Part shown: positions 51,412-60,192 of the stretch, piece by piece
How positions within the stretch are numbered: position 1 is the stretch's first letter
Layout: every line of letters starts with the position of its first letter
NCBI RefSeq assembly: GCF_000472705.1
Contig: NZ_AXAE01000023.1
Span: forward strand, 85,631-149,630
Length of the DNA stretch: 64,000 nt
Direction: 5' to 3'
Source of the DNA: Mesorhizobium erdmanii USDA 3471
Lineage (GTDB): Bacteria > Pseudomonadota > Alphaproteobacteria > Rhizobiales > Rhizobiaceae
The notes under the pieces: model-generated
What the model saw: only the letters and a program-made list of their open reading frames with translations
Told to the model about the DNA's origin: nothing
Database searches by the model: none
Position numbers and translations under genes: made by a program

Positions 51412-52500
51412 ATGACGAAACTGACAAACACCTTTATAGCGTCCGCATTGCTGTCCACTGCGATGTGGGCTGTTCCGGCTTTCGCCGCCGATCCCGGCTC
51501 CGCCAATGGCGGTAATGGCGAAAGCATGCGGGACGTATCTTCAGGCGACTTCAAGGCCGGTCGGGCAAAACCGATCACGACACCGAAACTTACTGACGAA
51601 GACAGCCGCGCCGCGCCGCTCACCGACGAGAAGACGGCTGTCAAATCCTATGGCATCGTCGGACGGTCCGCCGATGGCAAGATGATCAAGATCGAGCCGA
51701 GCGAAGCGCTGCGCGAGATCATCATCAAGGAACTGAACGCTCCGGCCAACGGCGCTGAAGGTGGCCCGCGCAAGACCGAGGATCCCGGGCTTGGCGAGGG
51801 CGAAGCCGGCCGCCAGGTTTTCGGCACCGACGATCGCGAGCAGGTCAAGAACACCAAGACCTATCCATTCTCGGCGATCGGCTATCTCGAAGCCAAGTCG
51901 AAGACCGGCTATGGCAGCTGTTCGGCGACGCTGATCGGCCCGCGCACGGTGCTCACGGCGGCGCACTGCCTCTACAGCCATGAGGATAAGGACTGGCTGT
52001 CCGACTATCTGTTCGTGCCAGGCCTCAACGGCAGCACCGCCGATGACGCCCCGTTCGGCGCCTTCACCTATGAGAGCGCCTATGTGTTGCAGGGCTTCAT
52101 CGACAACTACCAGGGCTATTACGGCTCGGTGATCCCGTGGGACCTGGGTATCGTCACGTTGAAGCAGGATGTCGGCACCAACCTCGGTTGGCTGGGCTAC
52201 GCCAACTATGACGATCTGGGCGACTTCACCGCCAACCTCGTTGGCTACCCCGGCGACAAGCCGATGGGCACGATGTGGAAGACAAGCTGCGAAGTGCATG
52301 CCGAAAACATCGCTCCGGAATATTTCCAGTACGACTGCGATACGTTCCCGGGGTCGAGCGGCAGCTCGGTGTATGCCTATGACAACAGCTCCAAGCAGCG
52401 CATCATCACTGGCGTCAACGTGGCGGAAAGCCCCGAGGCGAACACCGCCGTGCGCCTGAACGCAGCCAACGTTCAGTGGATCAACAGCCTGTACAAATAA
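51412..52500 (+). CDS. Secreted V8-like (glutamyl endopeptidase-type) serine protease
   Basis: 362 residues. Signal peptide cleaved at AFA|AD (residue 25); a ~110-residue propeptide ends at Arg134, immediately before QVFGTDDRE, the start of the protease domain. The triad is His185 (TAAHC), Asp244 (IPWDLGIV) and Ser316 (PGSSGSSVY), as in the S1B/V8 family. GGGAGAG lies ahead of the ATG. Possibly specific for acidic residues, although this cannot be read directly. Divergent from the trypsin-like gene. Confidence 0.9.
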   Translation: MTKLTNTFIASALLSTAMWAVPAFAADPGSANGGNGESMRDVSSGDFKAGRAKPITTPKLTDEDSRAAPLTDEKTAVKSYGIVGRSADGKMIKIEPSEALREIIIKELNAPANGAEGGPRKTEDPGLGEGEAGRQVFGTDDREQVKNTKTYPFSAIGYLEAKSKTGYGSCSATLIGPRTVLTAAHCLYSHEDKDWLSDYLFVPGLNGSTADDAPFGAFTYESAYVLQGFIDNYQGYYGSVIPWDLGIVTLKQDVGTNLGWLGYANYDDLGDFTANLVGYPGDKPMGTMWKTSCEVHAENIAPEYFQYDCDTFPGSSGSSVYAYDNSSKQRIITGVNVAESPEANTAVRLNAANVQWINSLYK

Positions 52501-52588
52501 TCCAGGCTGGGATCTGAGAGAATGCGAGGCGGTGGGTCAATCCCGCCGCCTTTTTCATGCCGGCGCTTCCTGCGTGGCTAGGCGCCGT

Positions 52589-52624
52589 CCCGGGAAAACC
52601 GCTCACACTTTTCCTGGAATTGCT
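52589..52624. repeat. Half-palindrome of the GAGCAATTCC family
   Basis: CCCGGGAAAACCGCTCACAC followed by TTTTCCTGGAATTGC is almost the exact reverse complement of 33268-33303. It lies just upstream of the MORN gene and supports starting that gene downstream of it. Confidence 0.75.
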
Positions 52625-52670
52625 TTACGCTTGGTCAGCCAAGGGGTTGGCCTCCACGGGGATTCAAGGG

Positions 52671-54497
52671 ATGGCGCGGGCAAGGGCAGTGTTCGGGGTC
52701 GCGGCCGCATCGATGCTGGCCACGCTGATGCTTTCAACGGCTTTTGCCGATCCGGCCCCAGTCAGCGGCGCCTGGGCCGAACGGGTGCAGATACTCTACC
52801 AGGCCGAGACACGCTCGGTGCTGCGCAGGGCGGTCCGCGTCTGGGACTTCCATCCGGAGAAGAACCTCGATTTCGTCTGGGAGCCGGCGGCGGGCCAGTC
52901 GCCCGACAAGACGATCGCCAAGGACGGTACCATCAACGGCAAGGGCAGGCTGGTGTGGCGGGTTCGCGGCTCGGCGAGCTATGACCCGAAGACCGTCTAC
53001 TCCAGTTATTTTGGCGATGTCAGGAACGGCCGCCCCGATGGGCAAGGCCGGCTCGAATTGCGCTCCGGCGAGGTTTTCGACGGGCATTGGCTGGCAGGTG
53101 AACTCGATGGAAAGGGCATCCATGTCGATGCCGACGGCAACCGCTATGAAGGCCAGTTCGTCGCCGGCGTTCCGAACGGCGAGGGCCGGCTGCTGTCGAA
53201 GACGGGCGAGATCTTTGCCGGCTCATTCACCGGCGGGCAGAAGAACGGCAAGGGCACCACGCGGCTCGCCGGCGGTACGGTCTACGCATCGCAATGGGTG
53301 ATGGGCAAGGAGATCGGCGGCTTGCGCCCGGACGTTCTGGCCGACGCCAGGGTCGGTGGCCTGCTCAAGGCGCAGGCCGGCGGCGGCGATGCCGACAAGG
53401 TGGAGATCGGCGTCGTGGTCGACCAGCGCATGACCCAGCAGTCCGACATGCAATACCAGCATTTGGTGCGCGACGAGGACATTGCCATCTATCCGCAGGC
53501 GGATGAGGACAATAATAGCTGGAACGGCACCGGGCAGATCACGACCAACAATGTCTTTGGCAGCAAGGACTGGGACGACGCGCCGGCCTTCGCCGAGGTC
53601 GACCTCAAGACGACAGACCAATCAAAAGTCAAGCTCGACAAACTGGAAATGAAGGTCGCGTCGAGCGAGGCCTACCGCAAGCCGATGCTGTCGATATCGG
53701 AGCATTTCGGCTGCGTCGGCTTCCGGCCGGATTTCTCGATTATCAACAATGGCTGGGGCGATGCCAAGGACATGAAGATGTCGATCCAGTTCACAACGGT
53801 GGACGAGGATGGCAACCCCACCGGCCAGCCTAGCCGGATGTTCACCAAGGACATCGGCGGTTTCGGCGAAGGTGCCGACGTGTCGATCAAGAGCGTGCTC
53901 GACGAGGCCGGCGTCGACACGGCCAGCCTGGAGACGGGACGTTTTCCCTGTCCTTCGGTCGACAGTCTCAATGTCTGCCGCAGCCAGCTGACCAATAAGA
54001 TCAAGTTCGGCGAGGTCGCCGACTATCTGGGCAACATGCAACAAGCGATGACGCTGAATGCCATCGGCAAGTTCGATTATTCCTGGACGGATGACGAAGG
54101 TCACGTCTACCAACAGAGCGAGCCGTTCCGCACCTCTGTGACCATGGCGGTTTTCGAGACCCCGGAATCGATGGCCGAATGTGGCGATGGCGGTGGCGGC
54201 AGCCCGGAAGCGATGCGCTACCAGAACATCGAATTCCCGATCGGCAAGCACGACTACGCGATCGCCATGCCGGTGCGCGGCAACAAGAACGTCAGCGCCT
54301 ATACGGCGCGGCTGAAGATGTGGTCGGCGATGTCGTCGATCCACAGGTTCAACATCGCGGCGCATTTTGCCGATGGCAGCGTGCGCGAGAGTAAGCCGGT
54401 GACCTTCTTCTATTTCAAGCCGAAGCGGTCGCTGTTCGAGACCAAAACCGAGCCGGCGGCCTGCTATCTGCCGCGCGACATGGTCGGCTGCGGTTAG
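52671..54497 (+). CDS. Secreted MORN-repeat protein
   Basis: 608 residues. Signal peptide (VFGVAAASMLATLMLSTAFA). Residues ~105-215 contain about four MORN repeats: YFGDVRNGRPDGQGRL, FDGHWLAGELDGKGIH, YEGQFVAGVPNGEGRL and FAGSFTGGQKNGKGTT. The remaining ~390 residues look beta-rich, with several cysteines, and match no family I recognise. ATG at 52671 chosen as the first start before the signal peptide. It sits between two proteases and a caspase operon, and an export-linked scaffold role is possible. The stop codon TAG overlaps the end of a repeat element. Confidence 0.82.
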   Translation: MARARAVFGVAAASMLATLMLSTAFADPAPVSGAWAERVQILYQAETRSVLRRAVRVWDFHPEKNLDFVWEPAAGQSPDKTIAKDGTINGKGRLVWRVRGSASYDPKTVYSSYFGDVRNGRPDGQGRLELRSGEVFDGHWLAGELDGKGIHVDADGNRYEGQFVAGVPNGEGRLLSKTGEIFAGSFTGGQKNGKGTTRLAGGTVYASQWVMGKEIGGLRPDVLADARVGGLLKAQAGGGDADKVEIGVVVDQRMTQQSDMQYQHLVRDEDIAIYPQADEDNNSWNGTGQITTNNVFGSKDWDDAPAFAEVDLKTTDQSKVKLDKLEMKVASSEAYRKPMLSISEHFGCVGFRPDFSIINNGWGDAKDMKMSIQFTTVDEDGNPTGQPSRMFTKDIGGFGEGADVSIKSVLDEAGVDTASLETGRFPCPSVDSLNVCRSQLTNKIKFGEVADYLGNMQQAMTLNAIGKFDYSWTDDEGHVYQQSEPFRTSVTMAVFETPESMAECGDGGGGSPEAMRYQNIEFPIGKHDYAIAMPVRGNKNVSAYTARLKMWSAMSSIHRFNIAAHFADGSVRESKPVTFFYFKPKRSLFETKTEPAACYLPRDMVGCG

Positions 54498-54701
54498 GGT
54501 GTGTCGTTAGTTAGGCCGGCCTGCGAATGACAGTTCTCTGCGCTTCCGGCCTTCGCCGGCCGAAGCACTTTTGAATGGCGCGGCGTCTAATTGAGGCTAC
54601 GGCCGGCGTAGGCCGGTGCTCGCGTACTTCAGTACGCTCCGCTCCGGTTCTCAAGAACCGCCAATTCTCCACTCGGCCTGACCTGAATCTCGACACACCC
54701 T
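54496..54701. repeat. MITE-like dispersed element, copy 2 (206 bp)
   Basis: Perfect 11-bp terminal inverted repeats AGGGTGTGTCG and CGACACACCCT. The interior shares blocks with copy 1 (13882-14049): GCCGGCCTGC, GTACGCTCCGCTC and GCCTGACCTGAATCTCGACA. This copy has an additional GC-rich palindromic insert (CTTCCGGCC.. GGCCGAAG). The first bases of the element supply the AG of the TAG stop of the MORN gene. Confidence 0.85.
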
Positions 54702-54719
54702 ACGCTCGCCAAGAGGCGA

Positions 54720-56453
54720 CTATTTCCTGCCCATCTCGAAATAGTTGGGCAGCGGGATGAGGCGGGTGAAGATCGTGCCTTGGGGAAAGACGCGCAGTTC
54801 CAGCATCGATCCTGACGAGCGTTCGGCACTTTGGTCGAACAGAAAGTTACCGAGCGAATAGACTTCCGCAACATCGCCGCCGGCAAGCGGGACGATCGCC
54901 TCGCTCGACACATGCGGATGGCCGCCGACAATGGCCGAGACTCCGCGTAGCCGCATCTCGCCGGCAAGCGTCTCCTCGCGCGGCGACGGTTCGGTCTTGT
55001 ACTCGCGGCCCCAGTGGACGAAGGCGACAACCGGTCGCTCAGCATTTTCATGCAGCAGCCGGTCGAGCAGGGCAGGGGTCAAAAGGTCGGTGTTCCTCGA
55101 GCCGTTTGTATCGATGTCGGTTAGGCCGACAAGGTCAAGACCGGCGAGCGCCAGCGTCTCGCCCTGGCCGAAATGCGGGATGCCGGCCTCGTCCAGCGCG
55201 CGCAGCGTTTCGGCATAGCCCGACGGGCCGAGATCGTAGGCATGATTGTTGGCGAGGCTGACGCCGGCGACATGCAGCCGCTTCAGCATGCTGGCGGCGA
55301 GGTCTTGCGGCATTGCCAGCGTCATGTCGTCGATCGCTTCCGGCACGTTGGGCAGGATGACGCCTTCGAGGTTGACGATCAGCGGCCGCGCTCCGGTCAG
55401 CGCCAGGACGCTGTCGACGATCCTGTCGGCAACGCCGTCGCGGACCAGGATCTTCCTCATGGCGCGGCCGAAATTGACGTCGCCGGCGAGATAGTAGATG
55501 CTGTCCTTGGGTCGCGCCGGGTTGTTGAAGCCGGGGCCGAAGGCGCCGAACAGCGCCACCACATAGCTGGTGGTCCGCTCGACATAGTCCGACGTGTGTT
55601 CCTGCGAATTCTCGTTGGCGACGACCAGCGGCTGGGCGCCGAACAGTTCGCGCTGCAGCCTGGTCTGGATGTAAAGCGCGCCGACGGAATCGGCATGGTC
55701 CGGTTGGCGCAGCGCGGCGATGCCGTCGAGCGAGGCGGCGGCCAGCATGTTCAGGGTCTGCTGGTCGAAAAGCCTGGAATCATGCTGCGGCAGATAGTGC
55801 GAGAAGTCGGTGGATTCGACGATCAGCGTGTCCCGGTCGACGATGGCTTTGAGCGCCTCGGCCAGCCTATCCCAGTCGCCGCGCTTCGCCTTCACCGACA
55901 TCGCCACTGGCACGATCTTCGCCTCGGGGAAATAGTGGTGCAGGAACGGCAGCATGGCACGCACGCCGTGTTCCTTGTCGAACAGACAGGACTCTTCGAC
56001 CATGTCGCCATGTGCTTCCAGCAGGCGCACGGCATCGCCGTCGGCGGCCACCGGGCCGAGCACGGTGTCGAAGCCGCGCAGCGTGGTGGCATAGAGCATG
56101 TGCGTCTTGTGGAAATGGTCCGGCGACAGGATGACGATGCGTTTGTAGCGGAAGCCGGAGGCGGCCTGGAAACCGAGAGCCACCAGGTCGGCGGCCAAGA
56201 GATGATGCGGCACGGTGATGCCGGTCAGCCGCTGGTTGGAGGGAGGGACGTTGGCGACGCTGGCGATGGCGTCCTTGAACAGTGTGGCGTCGTCATAGAA
56301 GGGCGGGAAGTTTTCGTTGCCGGGCGGGCAGACGACAGGGGCTGCCTGGGCCGGGCCCGGAAGGCCGAGGATGCACAGGAGGAATAGCACTATTGCCATA
56401 ACGGGCCACATCTGCGCGAGGCTGGTGCCTGGACGCGGACCTAGCCTTCTCAC
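54720..56453 (-). CDS. Fusion of MEMO-like (AmmeMemoRadiSam B) and CapA/PGA_cap metallophosphatase domains
   Basis: 577 residues. Signal peptide (VMAIVLFLLCILGLPGPAQA). Residues ~45-300 resemble MEMO1: GITVPHHLLAADL, ILSPDHFH, DKEHGVRAMLPFL, FSHYLPQ. Residues ~310-560 resemble CapA: AGDVNFGRAM, VNLEGVI, LANNHAYDLG, HWGREYK and GGHPHV, the metal-binding motifs of the poly-gamma-glutamate synthesis protein fold. Last gene of the caspase operon, overlapping the WD40-caspase stop by 4 bp. I do not know a described function for this fusion. Confidence 0.88.
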   Translation of the reverse strand: MRRLGPRPGTSLAQMWPVMAIVLFLLCILGLPGPAQAAPVVCPPGNENFPPFYDDATLFKDAIASVANVPPSNQRLTGITVPHHLLAADLVALGFQAASGFRYKRIVILSPDHFHKTHMLYATTLRGFDTVLGPVAADGDAVRLLEAHGDMVEESCLFDKEHGVRAMLPFLHHYFPEAKIVPVAMSVKAKRGDWDRLAEALKAIVDRDTLIVESTDFSHYLPQHDSRLFDQQTLNMLAAASLDGIAALRQPDHADSVGALYIQTRLQRELFGAQPLVVANENSQEHTSDYVERTTSYVVALFGAFGPGFNNPARPKDSIYYLAGDVNFGRAMRKILVRDGVADRIVDSVLALTGARPLIVNLEGVILPNVPEAIDDMTLAMPQDLAASMLKRLHVAGVSLANNHAYDLGPSGYAETLRALDEAGIPHFGQGETLALAGLDLVGLTDIDTNGSRNTDLLTPALLDRLLHENAERPVVAFVHWGREYKTEPSPREETLAGEMRLRGVSAIVGGHPHVSSEAIVPLAGGDVAEVYSLGNFLFDQSAERSSGSMLELRVFPQGTIFTRLIPLPNYFEMGRK

Positions 56454-59400
56454 GGCTCGGCCAACACGATGTTCTCCACGCCGCCGACATAATAGAACGG
56501 CTTCTGCTTCGACGCGGTCAGTCGCACCACCTCGCGCGAAATGAAATCGGCGAGCCCGAAAAGCGTGACACCGCCATCCGAGGTCTTCGCCTTGCCACGC
56601 AGACCTTCGAGGACCGAATAGGTGAAGACGCCATGGCCGAGTTCCGGCAATTCGGCGGCGGTGTTGTTGGCGGCGGTCGCGGAAAAGACGACGATGCGCG
56701 CGTCCTGTGCGTCCTTTTCCAGTCGCGGATTGAAGGCGTTGGCGGCATGGCAGGTGTCGAGCAGCATGAAGCGCATGCCCTTGGCTCGCTCGACCGACTT
56801 CTGGATATCACCCCAGTCGACAAGCGAGGATCGCTTCCAGCGATCGGCATCCTGTTTGCGGCCATCGGTCGGGATGAAATAGTAATCCTCGTCGATGTTG
56901 ATGCCGTGGCCTGCGACGAAGATGATGGTGGTGTCGTGCTCGCCTGGTCTGTCGAGGAAGTCGGCGAGCTGGTCGTCGATCGTGTGCGAGTCCGGTTCCA
57001 TGATGTGGTCAGCGCTGGCGACCGTGTAGGTCTGCTGGGCCTTGTCGGGGCTTTCGTCGAGCGCCTCGCGGTTGACCAGCACCAGCGTTTCCATCGACGA
57101 GAACAGCGGCGCCGATTTCTGCGCAATCACCTTGAGGAATTCGGTGGCGTCGTCGACGGGGTAGCGCAGGTCGCAGGCGTGGCCCGAACAGGCGTCGGTC
57201 AGGAACGGATATTTGTCGACGCCGATGACGGCGACATAGAGCTTGCCCTTGGCCTCGGCCTTCTCGACCTTCCTCGCCAGCGCCGTCACGCTGCGTTCGG
57301 TCAGATAGCCATATTCGTTGGTGCCGGTGATGCGGATGGTGTTTTGGCCATTCTCGACCGGCACTTCGACTGTCGTCTTGTCGCCGTCCACCGAACGCGT
57401 GGTGACGTCGCCGACATTGCGGCTGTTCGACAGGATCGAGAAGCCGGAGACATCGGTTCCGGCGTCCTTGGCGCCTGTGATCTCGACGGCGACATAGCCG
57501 TCGCGGACCTTGCTCTGGTCCTCGGCGAGGCGGATGCCGAATTCCGGCGGCTTGCGCTGCAAGAGTTTCTGCAACTCATTGTCGACGCCCGGGCGCATCT
57601 CCTTGACCGCCTGCCTGGCGCTGCGCAGGATGATGGCACGGCGCACCATTTCCGGGCTCCAGAGATATTTCTTCAACTGGCCGGCGCGAATGAAGCGGCC
57701 TTCATGGTCACGCCCCTGGTTGACCTGCCAGCCGATCAGCTTGTCGCCCTCGTCGGAGGAATAATAGTAGCCCTGCGGCATCCACGCGATCCATTGCGAG
57801 CCGGCAAAGAACATCGACACGATCAACTCGTGCGTCTTCAAATTCCACAGCCTGAGCGTCTGGTCGGCGCTGCCGGTGACCAGCAGGCCGGCTTTCTGCG
57901 AAGCGACCATGGCGTTGATCTCGCCGGTATGTCCGGTGAATTCGCCGGAAACCCTGGCGGTCGCGGCCTTGTATTCCAGCAGCGTGCCGTCATTGCCGCC
58001 GGTGATCAGGCCAAGCCCGTCGTCGATCAGCGTGAAGGCGGAATGGGCAAAGCCGTTGGTGGCATCGTTCTCGATCGAGCGCACCACCTTGCCGCCATTG
58101 GCGATCTCCAGCACGGCGTTTTCCAGCACGTCCTTGCCGCTTGTCGCGGCGTGCAGCGACCACTGGCCGTCGCTCAGCGCGGCACGCGCGAACGAGCCGG
58201 GTCCGGTCAGCGGCTGCGGATCATCGAAGAACCGTTCGGAAGTAGGCAGTTCCAGCCTTGTGTCCAACGCCCCCATTTGTTCGGGGCAAGCCACGCGCTC
58301 CGGGCAAGGGTTGGCATTGCCCCAGGCGATCGTGCCGTTTGCCGCGTCGATGCCGACGGAAGTCACCGGCTCGCCCAAACCCTGCAGCAGAGCCTTGCGT
58401 TCGCCCGTCGCCGGCTCCCAAACCTGAATGGCGTTGCGAGTGCCGCCGGCTGTCGCTACCAGCGAACCGTCGGCATTGGCGGCGCTGGCATAGACGATGC
58501 CGTCATGCCCGGCATAGTCGAGCCGCTTCTCGCCGGTGTCGCTGTTCCAGACGATGGACCGATGCTTGTCGGCGCAGCGATAGCCGCAGGAGGCGACCAG
58601 AAGGGCACCCTTTGCAAAAGCCAACGAGCCGATGAGGAAATCCTGTTTCGGCATTGTGCGCGCCAGCGTGCCGTCAGCAGCATGCCAGAGCTGGACCTGC
58701 CCATCCTTGCTGCCGGTGGCAAACAGGCTGCCGTCCTGCGAGACCGCCAGCGCCAGGACGCTGATGTCCCGCAATGGCTCGGCCTCATCCGGCAAGGCGA
58801 TCTCCTCGCCCTTGGCGACATCCCAGAGCCGGATGCCGTTGTCGGTCGTCGTTGCCGCCAGCCGGGTTCCTCCCGCCGCGAAGGCCAGCTTGTCGACGTG
58901 CCAGGAATCGGCGTCGAGTTTCTTGTCCAGCGTCCAGCCAGGGGTGGCCTTGTCGTCCTGCTTCCACAGATAGACGACGCCATCGCCACCACCGGCGGCC
59001 AGTGTCTTGCCGTCGGGAGAGAAGGCGAGGTCATAGGTGGCGTAGTCGGCGGCCTTGAGCACGGCCTTGATCTTGCCGGTGGCGAAGTCGAACAGCCTGA
59101 TGTCGCCATAGGGCGGCTTGTCGCCGAGGCCGGGGCCGAAATAGCCGCCGGCGGCGATCGTCTTTCCGTCCGGCGAGACCGCGACCGCGAAGATCTTGCC
59201 GTCGCTGCCCGTGCCGAGATAGCCGCGGATGGTGCGCAGAGTCACGCCGCTCCGCCAGTCCCAGATGCGGATGGTCTTGTCATCGGATGCCGAGACGACG
59301 TTCTCGCCGTCGGGGGTAAAGGCGAGGTCGGCAATCCGGGCGGTATGTCCTGATGTGTCAAGGTCGAGATGGAAATCCGGGGCGTCCTCGGCACTGGCGA

Positions 59401-59482
59401 CCGGGGCCGCGACCAGGGCCGCGGCCATGGCCAGCCAGCGGCAGGCAGATTTGAGGCGGACGCTGATCCCGGCTCTTCGCAT
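56450..59482 (-). CDS. Secreted WD40-repeat caspase-family (C14) protease
   Basis: 1010 residues. Signal peptide cleaved near ASA|ED. Residues ~40-560 hold WD40-type blades (IADLAFTPDGENVVSASDDKTIRIWDW core SDDKTIRIWDW; LAFSPDGKTLAAGGGDG; LLVTGSADQTLRLWNL), then a linker and a beta-sandwich (VAVEITGAKD...). The caspase domain starts near residue 765 (LYVAVIGVDKYPF) with His859 in VAGHGIN and Cys911 in LDTCHAAN. The frame continues upstream to 60499 but overlaps other genes; ATG at 59482 lies 2 bp after the previous stop. An extracytoplasmic WD40-caspase is unusual. Confidence 0.88.
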   Translation of the reverse strand: MRRAGISVRLKSACRWLAMAAALVAAPVASAEDAPDFHLDLDTSGHTARIADLAFTPDGENVVSASDDKTIRIWDWRSGVTLRTIRGYLGTGSDGKIFAVAVSPDGKTIAAGGYFGPGLGDKPPYGDIRLFDFATGKIKAVLKAADYATYDLAFSPDGKTLAAGGGDGVVYLWKQDDKATPGWTLDKKLDADSWHVDKLAFAAGGTRLAATTTDNGIRLWDVAKGEEIALPDEAEPLRDISVLALAVSQDGSLFATGSKDGQVQLWHAADGTLARTMPKQDFLIGSLAFAKGALLVASCGYRCADKHRSIVWNSDTGEKRLDYAGHDGIVYASAANADGSLVATAGGTRNAIQVWEPATGERKALLQGLGEPVTSVGIDAANGTIAWGNANPCPERVACPEQMGALDTRLELPTSERFFDDPQPLTGPGSFARAALSDGQWSLHAATSGKDVLENAVLEIANGGKVVRSIENDATNGFAHSAFTLIDDGLGLITGGNDGTLLEYKAATARVSGEFTGHTGEINAMVASQKAGLLVTGSADQTLRLWNLKTHELIVSMFFAGSQWIAWMPQGYYYSSDEGDKLIGWQVNQGRDHEGRFIRAGQLKKYLWSPEMVRRAIILRSARQAVKEMRPGVDNELQKLLQRKPPEFGIRLAEDQSKVRDGYVAVEITGAKDAGTDVSGFSILSNSRNVGDVTTRSVDGDKTTVEVPVENGQNTIRITGTNEYGYLTERSVTALARKVEKAEAKGKLYVAVIGVDKYPFLTDACSGHACDLRYPVDDATEFLKVIAQKSAPLFSSMETLVLVNREALDESPDKAQQTYTVASADHIMEPDSHTIDDQLADFLDRPGEHDTTIIFVAGHGINIDEDYYFIPTDGRKQDADRWKRSSLVDWGDIQKSVERAKGMRFMLLDTCHAANAFNPRLEKDAQDARIVVFSATAANNTAAELPELGHGVFTYSVLEGLRGKAKTSDGGVTLFGLADFISREVVRLTASKQKPFYYVGGVENIVLAEP

Positions 59483-59484
59483 CG

Positions 59485-60192
59485 CTATTTGGCTTCGGCC
59501 GCCGGCTGCCCGTTGCGCACATAGGCTTCGATAGCGGTCGCGAACGTCGGCGAACCGGCCTTGCGCTGCTTGTCGACGTAGCCGGCAAAATAGCTCCAGA
59601 AGGAAACGGCATAGTCGCGGAAATAGGCGTCGGTCACCTTGCGCGAGCACAAATTGCCATCGATGCAGAAGGACAGGCGGTTGAGGAAATAGACGATGCG
59701 GTCGAAATTCTCGTTGAAATCGGCAAGCGGCATGTCGCCGCCGGAAGCGCTCATCGCCTCGATGCCGATGCGCTGCCGGAAGACCTGCTCCTCGGTCGGC
59801 GAGGGGTTGGCGCTGAGCAGATTGTCGTATTTGGCATTGAGGGCCGAGAGACGATCTTTCAGCGCCCGCTGCGCCTGCTGATAGTCCTTGGTTTCCCAGA
59901 GCTCGACCAGCGACATGGTCTGCTCGACGCGCTTCTGCTCCTGGTTGGCCAGGAACTGGTAGACCGAGAATGCCAGGGTGAAGATGATGGCAAAACGCAC
60001 CAGCATGCCCGACCAGGCATAGACAAGCATGCGCCAGTCGCGATCGGTGAAGGGATTGCTCTCCTTCTTGATCTCGTGACTGCTCGGCCACGGAAAACCT
60101 TCGGTGGTTTCCGGCAGCGTCTGCTTCGCCGCCGACGCCTTGGCCGGCGCGGCCACCCCTGCCTGCTTTACCGTGCCCCCCGGCTTCTTCAT
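59485..60192 (-). CDS. Single-pass membrane protein, DUF4760-like
   Basis: 235 residues. A ~50-residue basic, alanine-rich cytoplasmic start, one transmembrane helix around 60-85 (MLVRFAIIFTLAFSVYQFLA), then a helical domain with the pattern FNENFDRIVYFLNRLSFCIDG ... DYAVSFWSYFAGYV, which recalls DUF4760-type proteins. It overlaps the preceding small secreted-protein gene by 4 bp and is 2 bp upstream of the WD40-caspase, so all are one transcript. It may anchor or sense for the caspases. Confidence 0.8.
   Translation of the reverse strand: MKKPGGTVKQAGVAAPAKASAAKQTLPETTEGFPWPSSHEIKKESNPFTDRDWRMLVYAWSGMLVRFAIIFTLAFSVYQFLANQEQKRVEQTMSLVELWETKDYQQAQRALKDRLSALNAKYDNLLSANPSPTEEQVFRQRIGIEAMSASGGDMPLADFNENFDRIVYFLNRLSFCIDGNLCSRKVTDAYFRDYAVSFWSYFAGYVDKQRKAGSPTFATAIEAYVRNGQPAAEAK

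Noticed and set aside
56633..59353. A 906-codon open frame on the plus strand opposite the WD40-caspase gene
   Set aside because: It mirrors the high-GC codon pattern of the real gene, has no recognisable domain and no ribosome-binding site.
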